Positions 8,973-17,536 of a stretch of 64,000 bases of DNA are shown piece after piece. Under the pieces are notes generated by a model. The model did no database searches, had not been told where the DNA came from, and worked only from the letters and a program-made list of their open reading frames with translations. The DNA lies in contig NZ_MRYI01000004.1 in the NCBI RefSeq assembly GCF_002260525.1, positions 266,519 through 330,518 of the forward strand, in the 5' to 3' direction. Within the stretch, counting starts at the first letter, position 1, and each line of letters begins with the position of its first letter. The DNA is from Hahella sp. CCB-MM4. GTDB lineage: Bacteria; Pseudomonadota; Gammaproteobacteria; Pseudomonadales; Oleiphilaceae. Position numbers and translations under genes: made by a program.

Positions 8973-9317
8973 CTACTCTTCCGCCCCCGGAGTCCCGGCA
9001 GACGTGCTGCCCTGACCGCTTTGCTCCGGGTTGAACAGCTGAAAATAGGCCACTTCCCGGAGAAATTCCTCGCGATAAATAGGTTTCAGCAAACCGGCTC
9101 CAACGATATCGACAGAGTTGGGCTGTAGTCCACCACGATTACCAGGTCTTTGCCAGGGTACGATATAGAGGATTTTAGGTTGTTCCTGATCCCCCCTGAT
9201 CTCAGCGCCTTCAATCACAATGACATCCTCAGCGGCGCTTGCGCCCTGGCACAACAGCATGGACATCAGCAGAATCTTCAGGCTCTTAGGTGCTTTATAG
9301 CGCTTGATAACCAACAT
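8973..9317 (-). CDS. Small secreted protein, last gene of the TPR/OMP operon
   Basis: A 114-residue protein with an N-terminal signal peptide (SLKILLMSMLLCQGASA, cleavage before AED). The mature part has a strand-like stretch VIVIEGAEIRGDQEQPKILYIVPW, then IYREEFLREVAYFQLF and a Ser/Gly/Glu tail. The start codon overlaps the stop of the preceding TPR lipoprotein gene by one base (TGATG), so translation is coupled. The family is not known to me. As the final gene of an eleven-gene envelope operon it is probably a periplasmic partner of the TPR proteins. Confidence 0.7.
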   Translation of the reverse strand: MLVIKRYKAPKSLKILLMSMLLCQGASAAEDVIVIEGAEIRGDQEQPKILYIVPWQRPGNRGGLQPNSVDIVGAGLLKPIYREEFLREVAYFQLFNPEQSGQGSTSAGTPGAEE

Positions 9318-9967
9318 CAGTTTAGCCTCGATTCGATATCCACAATCCAGAATTTAACCTGCTCTACCGGTTCACTCTGCAGAGACTGATATACCTTATA
9401 GTGCTTCAGCGCCTCGGGCAGTTTTCCCATATAGAGGTCATAGACAATGCCTAAATTCAGGTGGGCTGCAGCATTACCGGGGTCCAGCTCTATCGCCTTC
9501 AGATACATTTGCTCAGCCTCGGTAAATCGACCTTCCTGCCGATCCACCAAACCTAACGCGACATAGACATCCACATTTTTTGGGTTGGCACTGAGCGCCT
9601 TTTCATAGTAGCTCCGCGCTTGCTCATAGCTCTCTTCCTGCATGGCCAGCAAGCCAAGATTCAGGTAAGGCCCTGAAAATGAGGGGTATGATTGAATCAG
9701 TTGCTCAAGATTTTCACGAGCCTGATCTGTACGGCCGCCCTCCATTGCAACCAACGCCTGATCAAATAGCAGTGCCGCTTCTTCCGGTATAACAGGTCCT
9801 TGAGCTTCTGCTCCCTCGGCAACAACGGCACCTTCACCTGACGTGCTTTCTTGTGCCACTTCACCTGAAGACTCCTGCTCCGGCGTTGAGGTCTGCATGG
9901 AGCTGCATCCAACCATCAGCGCCAGCAGGCCCATCACTGTAATGTTATAAAATGCTTTCACTGACAA
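9317..9967 (-). CDS. TPR-repeat lipoprotein
   Basis: A 216-residue protein with a lipoprotein signal (lipobox LMVGC, Cys20). A Glu/Ala/Gly-rich spacer of about 40 residues follows, then three to four TPR motifs (ALVAMEGGRTDQARENLEQL, GPYLNLGLLAMQEESYEQAR, VDVYVALGLVDRQEGRFTEA, AAAHLNLGIVYDLYMGKLPE). It should be a lipid-anchored periplasmic scaffold similar in build to PilF/NlpI-type TPR lipoproteins. The start overlaps the end of the 949-residue TPR gene by 23 bases. It probably works with the other TPR proteins of the operon. Confidence 0.85.
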   Translation of the reverse strand: MSVKAFYNITVMGLLALMVGCSSMQTSTPEQESSGEVAQESTSGEGAVVAEGAEAQGPVIPEEAALLFDQALVAMEGGRTDQARENLEQLIQSYPSFSGPYLNLGLLAMQEESYEQARSYYEKALSANPKNVDVYVALGLVDRQEGRFTEAEQMYLKAIELDPGNAAAHLNLGIVYDLYMGKLPEALKHYKVYQSLQSEPVEQVKFWIVDIESRLN

Positions 9968-12794
9968 CGGGGATCTCTTCCACTCTTTGGTATCTTACAG
10001 GGAACAGCTTTTCCAATGCTCTGAAACTGTTCTTTACCCAAACATCGTATACTCCGGACCAGCTACGCTGAGCGTTTGATTCGTGGATACTGATCGCATC
10101 TTCCTCAAACGGATAGGCCTGATCCTCTAACAGCAACTCATATTGTTCCAACTCCAGATCGGAAAGGTTCGCCGGGCGCTCAGAATCCAGCAGATCTCTG
10201 CTGAACTGCGCATAGATTTCACCCATCTGGAACGTTGAACGCGTTGTGTACTCTGCTATTCGGTAATTAGCCGCCTTCTTGTACGCCTTCATGGCCGATT
10301 CCATGGTCTTCTTCTTCCGCGCAAGATTTTGGCTTAAAGGCGCAACCAGCTTCACACTCTGAAATTCTTCATAAGCGACATCCGCCAGCTCAATCGTTGC
10401 CCCGGCAGCCAGGAAACGCATTCGATCAGAAGCTTGAGAGGCATGACCTTCATAACTGCTCTCAATTTTCCGCAACCAAAAGTAGCGCTTATCGGGCTCA
10501 TTAGTGGTGTTATAAAGTTCTGACAAAACAAACTGGGCTTCCATGGCCAGGTCAGCCGGCTCAGGATAGGTGTTGGCATACGCCCTGTAAGTATCGATCG
10601 CTTCAGGTACATAGCCGTTGGCCTCATAAATCTCGGCCGCCATCAGCAACGACTCGCGCCTGACATTCGGATCTTCATGAGTACTGGCAATAGTCTTAAG
10701 CTCGCTTGCTGCGTGATCCCATTGTTTGGTTTCTCTGTAGGCGACAGCCAGCTTCGCTGGAATATCCTTGGAGAGTTCATGATTGGGATAGCGGGAACGG
10801 AAATCCTCCAGCACTGGGATCGCCCGGTCAAATTGAGAGAGCTGTAGCATATAGGTTGCAGCATCATATTGGGCGTTCACTCGAATGCTGGCTCCCGGTG
10901 TGACCAAGGAAACTCGCAAAAACTCATCAATGGCGGCTTCGGTTTCACCCTGCTTCAACAGTGACTCACCTTGACGATAAATACTCGCCGCCAGCAACTC
11001 TACCGTATCCTCACGACGCTCATCATTTTCCGGCATCAGCGCTATCGACTGGGCGTAAGCACCCTCAGCCTCGGAGTAATTCTCCAGTGCATAATGACTG
11101 TGACTGATGATAAGCCAGGCATTCAACTGAACCTCCCGATCCGGTAGAGGCTGCCAGTTTGCAACCGTCTCCGCTGCGGGAATCGCGGCCAGATAGTCCT
11201 TCATTTCAAACAGCGTCGCAGCCGCATTCGCCTGCACATCCAAAGCCCTTGGATCCTGCGGATAATGTTCAACGAATCTCAGCTGACTGGCCACCTTCTC
11301 TGACGTCAGAATATCTCTGGAAGCCTCCGGTGACTGTTTGATCAATTCTCCATGGGTCGCGATGGCAGCATAGCCCGCCTGCGCTCCATTTATAAATTCC
11401 GGATACTGATAGGCGGCCTTTTCATAAGCAAAAATAGCCCGCTGCAGGTCGCCTACTTCATAAAGGGATTCACCCAGCAAATACACCATTTCCGGTGTTT
11501 TTGGAGAATCCGGGAAGGTATCGGCAAATTCGCCATAATAACGGGATGCCAACTGGTACTCTGACTTGGCATCTTCATTATTCTTACGACGCTGCTGAGC
11601 TCTGGCATGGTGATACTTCGCCAACTCGTCGATAAACAGTGCAAGCTTTTCATCAACAATGACCGGGATTTCCTTACCTTCTTTTGCCACCACCTGATTC
11701 CTGAAATCACTCCGGATTCCATAATTGTCCACAAACCGCGCTTTTTCATCGCGCGCTTCGGCAATCAGGCCTTCTCCAATCTGCAAGTCAATGACTTTGG
11801 CCTGATACTGAGGCGACCAGACACTATAAGGATGGAGTTCGATATATTGTTGATAAAGTGAAATGGCATCCAGGTTCTGTTCCCGGCTCACCAAGAGCTT
11901 GGCATAGTTGTCATATACCAGATGCTCATAATGCCGGGCACCCACTTTCCGGAACAGCTCACGCACAGTGTCCGCTCCGTCCATATAGGAGAACGCAAAC
12001 CCCATGACCCGGAACTGGTCATTGACAAGACCAGCCCGTTCATCACCGACCTCCTTATGAGAAGAGGACTCCGGCAGCATATGATCAAGGAGTTCCACGA
12101 AAGTCATCAGGGATCTTTCAAAGCCTCCCTGCTTGAACTGGCTCCAGCCTTTCATATACAGGGCTTTCTCGAAGAATGTGTTATCTGCCTGAGAATTAGT
12201 CACTACCTGATTAAATGCACCGCCGGCCTCAGGATAGTCGCCCATGGAGTATAAAATCTCACCACGGCGGAAATTTGCCTCAGTGGCATATTCGGACTGG
12301 GGATAGCGAGTGACCAATTGATCCAATCTATCAAGCGCGGACTCCTGGTCTCCCTGAAGATCGTATGCCTTCGCCAACTGGTATAACACCTGATCATTGT
12401 CCTGACGATCAGGATAGGTTTGAAGCAGTGATTCGTATGTGTCTATCGTCAATTCATACTCATTGAGCCCAGCAACCTCTTCACTTTCTGGCACCTCAAC
12501 ATCCTGCATCTCGTCAGTCTGCAACATCTTAAGATCTGCAAGACGATACAGAATTTTTGCTCTAACCTCAGGGTCTTCCACTGAAGGCAACAGGTCCTGG
12601 TAATGACTGATTACCTGGCGGACATCAACTTCCACCTTCTCCTCGTCAGCCTCCTCCAGAGTCACTGGCTGAAGTTCTGCCAGAGTGGGAATGGCACGGT
12701 TTTCCGTATCCGTGTCGGAGGTCCCCATCAATGAACAGGCTGGCAACAAGCCAAACATGGCCATCAGAAAACAAGATCGGGTGATTCTCATCAT
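9945..12794 (-). CDS. Large TPR-repeat lipoprotein
   Basis: A 949-residue protein with a lipobox (LLPAC, Cys20). Most of the length is tandem TPR-like helices with the spacing typical of outer-membrane assembly and gliding-type scaffolds (examples: QDNDQVLYQLAKAYDLQGDQ, EMVYLLGESLYEVGDLQRAI, LNAWLIISHSHYALENYSEA). The last 150 residues are helical without clear TPRs. The start ATG overlaps the stop of the upstream 712-residue TPR gene by four bases (ATGA). Similar paired large TPR proteins occur beside TolQR-like motors in myxobacterial gliding loci, but no such motor is in this window, so function is open. Confidence 0.85.
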   Translation of the reverse strand: MMRITRSCFLMAMFGLLPACSLMGTSDTDTENRAIPTLAELQPVTLEEADEEKVEVDVRQVISHYQDLLPSVEDPEVRAKILYRLADLKMLQTDEMQDVEVPESEEVAGLNEYELTIDTYESLLQTYPDRQDNDQVLYQLAKAYDLQGDQESALDRLDQLVTRYPQSEYATEANFRRGEILYSMGDYPEAGGAFNQVVTNSQADNTFFEKALYMKGWSQFKQGGFERSLMTFVELLDHMLPESSSHKEVGDERAGLVNDQFRVMGFAFSYMDGADTVRELFRKVGARHYEHLVYDNYAKLLVSREQNLDAISLYQQYIELHPYSVWSPQYQAKVIDLQIGEGLIAEARDEKARFVDNYGIRSDFRNQVVAKEGKEIPVIVDEKLALFIDELAKYHHARAQQRRKNNEDAKSEYQLASRYYGEFADTFPDSPKTPEMVYLLGESLYEVGDLQRAIFAYEKAAYQYPEFINGAQAGYAAIATHGELIKQSPEASRDILTSEKVASQLRFVEHYPQDPRALDVQANAAATLFEMKDYLAAIPAAETVANWQPLPDREVQLNAWLIISHSHYALENYSEAEGAYAQSIALMPENDERREDTVELLAASIYRQGESLLKQGETEAAIDEFLRVSLVTPGASIRVNAQYDAATYMLQLSQFDRAIPVLEDFRSRYPNHELSKDIPAKLAVAYRETKQWDHAASELKTIASTHEDPNVRRESLLMAAEIYEANGYVPEAIDTYRAYANTYPEPADLAMEAQFVLSELYNTTNEPDKRYFWLRKIESSYEGHASQASDRMRFLAAGATIELADVAYEEFQSVKLVAPLSQNLARKKKTMESAMKAYKKAANYRIAEYTTRSTFQMGEIYAQFSRDLLDSERPANLSDLELEQYELLLEDQAYPFEEDAISIHESNAQRSWSGVYDVWVKNSFRALEKLFPVRYQRVEEIPVVSESIL

Positions 12795-14929
12795 GACTCA
12801 GCTTCCTCCGTACCGGCTGAAGCTGACTCATTCTTATCCGCTGCTGCCCCCTGCTGATCCTGTAATGCTTCCTTTTTTTCGGGGGGGGCAATTTCAGAAG
12901 CCGGAGCAAGACTTTCTTCCAGGAGCTTATCTGCAATACGGGCACGCGCCAGTTTGGAAGCATTCAGATAGGTCTGAATTCGATCCTGCTGCCCCGATAG
13001 TTCCTTCCGCGCCATATCGACAGCTTTGTCTTTTCTATCGATCAAAGCCTTATCAACACGGGCAATCAATCCCGCGATCCTCGGACGCACAGCATCAACC
13101 CGCTGCTGCAAACGACCGATAACAGTTGTGTCAGCCATCATACTCAGCAATTTGTCCCGACGTGAGTTGTAACTCTGAAGCTCATCATCCAACTCCTTCA
13201 AGGCCTTCCTTGTATTCCATGCCTGAGTGGTTGAGGTCTCACTGATCTGCCACAAATAGTAGCCCTCAATTCGGCGAAGTTTTTCTCTGTACTCATCGAT
13301 ATCAGGATCGTTTCCAAGTTTAGCGATCCGGTCCTTGACCTGTTGAATGAGATCCCTGAATTCCAGCTGTTCTTCGTTGATAAACATACCGCCGGCGTCG
13401 TCTTCCAACCCTTTTTCGACCAGATTCGCCAACCGATCACGCCGCTCCTGTAACGCCATTGACTGCTTCTCAGCCAGACTTGCCGCCGTAGCCTCTACCC
13501 TTTCATTTCTGGCTTGATTCCGGGTCTCCACCATAATCCCAAAACTGTTAACACTCGTTTGCCACTTTTCCAGGTCATTCTTCAGGAAAGTCAGTTCGCG
13601 AATATCTTTCAGAATGGACAGAAACGCTTCTGAGGCAAACAACGTCGCAAGATTGGCGGCAGCGGGTTCAACTTTCAGACGCCCATAACTGTCGGTGGAC
13701 AGCTCTGGATCATCAATAGCGACCTTTCTGCCAGTCTCAGGCAGTGACATTTTCCCCGCAAAATAGTCTTCATTCAGAGAGCGGATTTCAGAGTTCAGGC
13801 TGACATTGCTCTGACCATAGGCATCGACAGCATTTTGATAAGCCTTTAATGCTCGACCTTCCTGACCAAGCTGCTCATATATATAAGCAATCGCATAGTG
13901 CGACTCTCTTACCCAAAGACTGTCGGTCTGCATATCGTTGAGCTGCTTCAATGCGCCCAGGGCCAACCCGAATTGTTTTCCGTTGGCAGCAGCCAGAGCA
14001 AAACCAAATAGAGCTCTCTCCGACCATGGTCCATTCAGCCTGATCTGCCTGTAGGAGGACATGGCCATATCAGAATTTCCCTGGTCCAGATAGAGCGCGG
14101 CCTTGGTCAATGCCACCCTATCCTGGAGTGCCAGAATTTCTTTCTTCAAAGAGGAGCCGCCCTCTTCCGCCTCATCCTCAAGAGCACCGTCAAAGTCATC
14201 AAATGTCATCTGCTCAAGCGTCTGAAGAGCCCCTTCAGGCTGCTTGTTCGCCAGCATTGCAAGTGACTTGTTGAACAACAGATAGGAAAGCAGCAATGAG
14301 GGATCGTCCACCTCATCCGCCATTTCCTCTAACACATGATCAAGCTCTTCAAGTCGATTCAGGCCAATCAGCGTCTGGGCTTTGAGGTAATAATATTCTT
14401 CAAACCTCTCTTCCCACTCATCCTCCAGCAGCTCAACATCGATCTGCTCGAGCGCCTCCAGGGCATGCTCCCAGTCTCGATTCAGGTAGTGCACTTTGGC
14501 GAGATAGAACCAAGCTTGCATTCTGACTTTAGGGCCGACATGGACAGCTTTTGGCCTTTCTTCTCCAACAGCACCTTCTTCAACAGCCTCCTCTTCACCA
14601 GCTCCTGCACCACCGGCCTCCCCGTTTCCTTCGGTCAGCAAATCAACAAATATTTTCCTTGCAGGTCCGACCATCCCATAGGACAGCATCATGCCGCCCT
14701 TCAATATCATGGGGTGCTCGCCATGGCCCTTTATACCGCCACGGGTCTCTGCCAGAGCCAGCTCAGTCAACGCCTGAAAATAGTCCTGCTGATAAAAAGA
14801 ATACAGAACTTCCCCGTATGCCAGGTCATTGGCCCTGGTCGGAGGATCTTCTTCCGCGTGCGCGCCAATACTGGCCAGCAACAGCAACAGACCGGCGATA
14901 CATCTTTTGGAAATCACGACTGGGAACAT
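12791..14929 (-). CDS. Periplasmic TPR and coiled-coil protein
   Basis: A 712-residue protein with a cleaved signal peptide (LLLLLASIGAHA, before EEDP). Residues 30-360 hold TPR-like units, interrupted near 100 by a Gly/Glu/Ala-rich insert. Residues 430-660 are strongly helical with long heptad-like charged stretches, as in coiled coils. The C-terminus is a Pro/Glu/Lys/Ala-rich tail. It lies between a repeat-bearing periplasmic protein and the 949-residue TPR lipoprotein and overlaps the latter by four bases. I see no enzyme motif; a structural role in the envelope is inferred. Confidence 0.82.
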   Translation of the reverse strand: MFPVVISKRCIAGLLLLLASIGAHAEEDPPTRANDLAYGEVLYSFYQQDYFQALTELALAETRGGIKGHGEHPMILKGGMMLSYGMVGPARKIFVDLLTEGNGEAGGAGAGEEEAVEEGAVGEERPKAVHVGPKVRMQAWFYLAKVHYLNRDWEHALEALEQIDVELLEDEWEERFEEYYYLKAQTLIGLNRLEELDHVLEEMADEVDDPSLLLSYLLFNKSLAMLANKQPEGALQTLEQMTFDDFDGALEDEAEEGGSSLKKEILALQDRVALTKAALYLDQGNSDMAMSSYRQIRLNGPWSERALFGFALAAANGKQFGLALGALKQLNDMQTDSLWVRESHYAIAYIYEQLGQEGRALKAYQNAVDAYGQSNVSLNSEIRSLNEDYFAGKMSLPETGRKVAIDDPELSTDSYGRLKVEPAAANLATLFASEAFLSILKDIRELTFLKNDLEKWQTSVNSFGIMVETRNQARNERVEATAASLAEKQSMALQERRDRLANLVEKGLEDDAGGMFINEEQLEFRDLIQQVKDRIAKLGNDPDIDEYREKLRRIEGYYLWQISETSTTQAWNTRKALKELDDELQSYNSRRDKLLSMMADTTVIGRLQQRVDAVRPRIAGLIARVDKALIDRKDKAVDMARKELSGQQDRIQTYLNASKLARARIADKLLEESLAPASEIAPPEKKEALQDQQGAAADKNESASAGTEEAES

Positions 14930-14939
14930 TCTGAATTCC

Positions 14940-15587
14940 CTACTCCCATTCCACGACGGTAAATTCGGGTTGGTAGTTTTTTGTGGAGTCCATGACTCTC
15001 AATTCCAGAGATGTAATATCCGACCCCTTGGTGAACGTCTTCGTAGTACCCAGCTTATAATTTCGTTCATTAGGTCCGGTGCCCGTGAGAAAAGCCGTTA
15101 GCTCATGCTCTCCACTTCGAATATTGCCGGTATACAATCTTTGAATCCCACCTTTATGCAAAGCCTTGATCTGCTTTTCCGTATAAAGGTACGTGGTAAC
15201 CGTTTCACCATCCACTTTGAGCTCTACCGAATCCAGGTCCAGAAACTCACCAACGTCAACAGACAAAAAGACTACAAACTGTGTCGTAGCAGGAAACAGT
15301 AGATCTTCTTCCAATATGAACAAGTCACGGTTCAAATTGATGACTTCCTGCTTCAAGTCTTCCACTTCATCGACAATGGGCTTTTCCAGCGCTTCACTAT
15401 CACCGGAGCGCGTTTCACTGTCACTGGAGAGCACTTCACTGTCATTGGAGAGCTCTTCGCTATCACTGGAGAGCATCTCAGCATCCTGCGCATAGACCAT
15501 TGCAGGTAAAACCAGGGCTATGAGGAATATTCGAGCCTTGGCACTAAATGGTTTAACAGCTCCTTTGAGCTTTGATAGAAACAACAT
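14940..15587 (-). CDS. Periplasmic protein with SSDSEEL-type repeats
   Basis: A 215-residue protein with a signal peptide (IFLIALVLPAMVYA, then QDAE). Residues 37-67 are four seven-residue acidic repeats (SSDSEEL, SNDSEVL, SSDSETR, SGDSEAL). A short helical segment follows (EDLKQEVINLNRDLFILEEDLLFP), then a beta-rich domain FVVFLSVDVGEFLDLDSVELKVDGE and a C-terminal strand set ending TVVEWE. The beta part reads like a fibronectin- or Ig-type fold that measures VELKVDG and HELTAFLTG strands. I know homologues only as uncharacterised members of TPR/OMP operons. The gene starts 11 bases after the DUF3570 stop. Confidence 0.75.
   Translation of the reverse strand: MLFLSKLKGAVKPFSAKARIFLIALVLPAMVYAQDAEMLSSDSEELSNDSEVLSSDSETRSGDSEALEKPIVDEVEDLKQEVINLNRDLFILEEDLLFPATTQFVVFLSVDVGEFLDLDSVELKVDGETVTTYLYTEKQIKALHKGGIQRLYTGNIRSGEHELTAFLTGTGPNERNYKLGTTKTFTKGSDITSLELRVMDSTKNYQPEFTVVEWE
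15393..15476. repeat. Four 21-bp tandem repeats inside the SSDSEEL protein gene
   Basis: Four 21-base units (ttcact(g/a)tcactggagagc plus one base) encode the seven-residue acidic repeat. They lie just after the signal peptide, so a change in number would change only the spacer between membrane export signal and folded domain. Confidence 0.8.
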
Positions 15588-15598
15588 GGCTGCCTCGC

Positions 15599-16735
15599 TT
15601 AATATTCCAACTTCACGAAAAAGCGCCCCACTAGCGCGTCGAATTCATACAGGGGCTCTTCTCCAGCTTGATATCCTTCCTGAGAAATATCCCGGAAGTC
15701 CTCATATTCAAACTTCAAATAATCCAGAAACAGGTTGATCTGCCCTTTTTCAATTAAAGGAATACTGGTGGGCTCGAATTCAAAGGTTACCCCCAATCCC
15801 AGAGTTTGGGTCTGGAAGGTACTCAGCTCTTTATCCCTTGCAAGAAAGTTCTGGGCATCCTGGTAGGGGAAAAGATCGTTATAGAAATCAGCCTTGGTTT
15901 GGGAATAGGCACGATATTTAAGTTCAAATATCCAATGTTCAAATGCTGGATGAATATAGGCGATCTCATACTGATCAGCCCGCACTCCCCAAGAGTCATT
16001 GAAGTAACGATATTCAGCACGGATAGCTGCCCGATATGGCAGATAGTACATCCCACGAAGGGCAACAGCCCGACTTGTGTGTGTATTCGGATACTGTTCA
16101 GCCTGAAAATCATATCCACGAACACCATCACTGACGAAACGCACCTGCCGATAAGCGTTATTCAGGAAACCTTCGTCTGTAATCGCCTCAAAGTCGAGAT
16201 TAACCAAAGCATTTTTAGTAAGAACCTGGCTTAGTCCCAAACGGTAATGTTGACGATCAATTTCTTCAGAAAAAGTATCATCACCCACTCGACCAACTTC
16301 GTCCCAGCCCTTGGTGTATCCCATTGTGATAGTCGTTAAGTCACCAAAAAAATCCTGGCTGATATTGAAGGATAAAGAATTTGCCTCATAGTCATTTTCT
16401 TCACTATTACTATAGGAGAGGCTCAATATCGACTTACCTGTCAGATAGTCCATTGCTACAGTCTGCTGTATACGTTCCTCTTCATATTCACTTGCGGTAG
16501 ATACGACATCGATAGAGGCGCCGCTGACAGTATCAACAAGATACTCGCCGCTTAAGGAAAAAGTTGAATCAAAATTTTTGCGTACCAGAACTGCAGGACC
16601 ATCAATCAATTGACCATCCTGATCATAACGATGATACAGGAACTCCACTGCCTGCTCTGGCAATACGGCAGCGGGCAGAGGCAAGCTTTGCAAAGCAAAC
16701 AGGAAAGCCAGTACCAATAACAAAGGCTTCAGCAT
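15599..16735 (-). CDS. DUF3570 outer-membrane beta-barrel protein with flavinylation-like motif
   Basis: The ATG at 16735 (MLKPLLLVLAFLFALQ, signal peptide) starts one base after the DUF4266 stop; a longer open frame would overlap that gene. The 378-residue product is rich in alternating strands with aromatic ends (YHRYDQDGQ, YHLPYRAAIRAEYRYF-like, FELKYRAYSQ, LFLDYLKFEYEDF) and ends in an aromatic strand (FVKLEY), as outer-membrane barrels do. Residues 68-74 read DTVSGAS. This resembles the DxxSGAT site where ApbE attaches FMN to NqrC and RnfG, with Ser in place of Thr. An apbE gene lies at 35.7 kb. DUF3570, DUF4266, TlpA and ApbE often occur together (from memory). Function is unknown. Confidence 0.85.
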   Translation of the reverse strand: MLKPLLLVLAFLFALQSLPLPAAVLPEQAVEFLYHRYDQDGQLIDGPAVLVRKNFDSTFSLSGEYLVDTVSGASIDVVSTASEYEEERIQQTVAMDYLTGKSILSLSYSNSEENDYEANSLSFNISQDFFGDLTTITMGYTKGWDEVGRVGDDTFSEEIDRQHYRLGLSQVLTKNALVNLDFEAITDEGFLNNAYRQVRFVSDGVRGYDFQAEQYPNTHTSRAVALRGMYYLPYRAAIRAEYRYFNDSWGVRADQYEIAYIHPAFEHWIFELKYRAYSQTKADFYNDLFPYQDAQNFLARDKELSTFQTQTLGLGVTFEFEPTSIPLIEKGQINLFLDYLKFEYEDFRDISQEGYQAGEEPLYEFDALVGRFFVKLEY

Positions 16736-16736
16736 C

Positions 16737-16964
16737 TTAGTTGCACCCACAGCCACCACCTGAACCGCCTTCAGCACCTCTGGCACCTTCCCGGGATTGA
16801 TACATGTGATGCATATAGGCGTTGGCAATACCCAGCCGGCCAAAGCTCATGATCGGATCGGCCAGGTTGTCCCTTTCATAGGGTTTGACCCACGGCTTAA
16901 TTTCCCCGCAACCGGTCATAGCCAGTAGCAGCATCCAGGGCAACAGGATTTTCAGATACTTCAC
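16737..16964 (-). CDS. DUF4266 small Cys-tailed lipoprotein
   Basis: A 75-residue protein with a lipobox (LLAMTGC, Cys19) and the DUF4266 signature: WVKPYERDNLADPIMS, a helix ending HHMYQSREGARGAEGG and the C-terminal GGGCGCN. The mature protein is about 57 residues and has only three Cys: the lipid-bearing one and the CGC pair at the tail. The tail looks suited to metal binding, a disulfide or a covalent cofactor. TlpA, encoded immediately upstream, could keep it reduced. It sits between TlpA and DUF3570, the standard order. The role is not established. Confidence 0.9.
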   Translation of the reverse strand: MKYLKILLPWMLLLAMTGCGEIKPWVKPYERDNLADPIMSFGRLGIANAYMHHMYQSREGARGAEGGSGGGCGCN

Positions 16965-16969
16965 CGTTC

Positions 16970-17467
16970 TTATTCCCTGATCAATTTTTTAACTTCTTTT
17001 GCATAATGCTCTTCATACCCAGGCTGATAACCTTTATGGAGATATCTCATGTTTCCATCCCGGTCGATCATGATGGATGTCGGCATCGCTTCAACATCAT
17101 ACAATTCACTAACGTCATTCTTGGTGTCATACAGAATCGGAAACGAGACATCCACATCCTTCAAAAATTCATCCGCAAGCGATGGATCTTCGTCCACGTT
17201 GACGGCAAAGATGGTAAATCCGAATTTCTTGTATTTGTCATATATTTCCTGCATCAAAGGCATTTCCTGACGACAGGGGCCACACCATGATGCCCAAAAA
17301 TTTATCATCACTACCTGACCTTTCTGCTCGCTCAGGCGCAGGTTTTTCTGCAAAGAACTTTTCAGCGTAAAATCGGGAGCCGCGCCTTCAATATCAGCCG
17401 CCTGAGTCAGCGCACCGAAGGCAGTCATTGATAGGGCCAGCAATCCTGTCAGCATTAATTTCTTCAT
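16970..17467 (-). CDS. TlpA/ResA-family periplasmic thioredoxin
   Basis: A 165-residue protein with a signal peptide (LTGLLALSMTAFGALTQA). The mature part is a thioredoxin fold with FWASWCGPCRQEMP, active-site CGPC, the Glu of the TlpA-type helix, VNVDEDPSLADEF and the cis-Pro loop VEAMPTSIMIDRDG. Family members reduce disulfides in the periplasm, for example of apocytochromes or copper proteins. The start is preceded by AGAGGG at 8-10 bases. It lies six bases before DUF4266, whose Cys-rich tail is a likely client, and one operon away from five CXXCH motifs. Confidence 0.93.
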   Translation of the reverse strand: MKKLMLTGLLALSMTAFGALTQAADIEGAAPDFTLKSSLQKNLRLSEQKGQVVMINFWASWCGPCRQEMPLMQEIYDKYKKFGFTIFAVNVDEDPSLADEFLKDVDVSFPILYDTKNDVSELYDVEAMPTSIMIDRDGNMRYLHKGYQPGYEEHYAKEVKKLIRE

Positions 17468-17536
17468 TTGTATACCCTCTTTAATCTCCGACCTTTTTCA
17501 GGTCTTTTTCCCTGCATCTCTGAGCAGAGATTTACG

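Noticed and set aside
16736..16843. Upstream extension of the DUF3570 frame
   Set aside because: It would overlap DUF4266 entirely at its Cys-rich end; the ATG at 16735 starts a good signal peptide one base after the DUF4266 stop.
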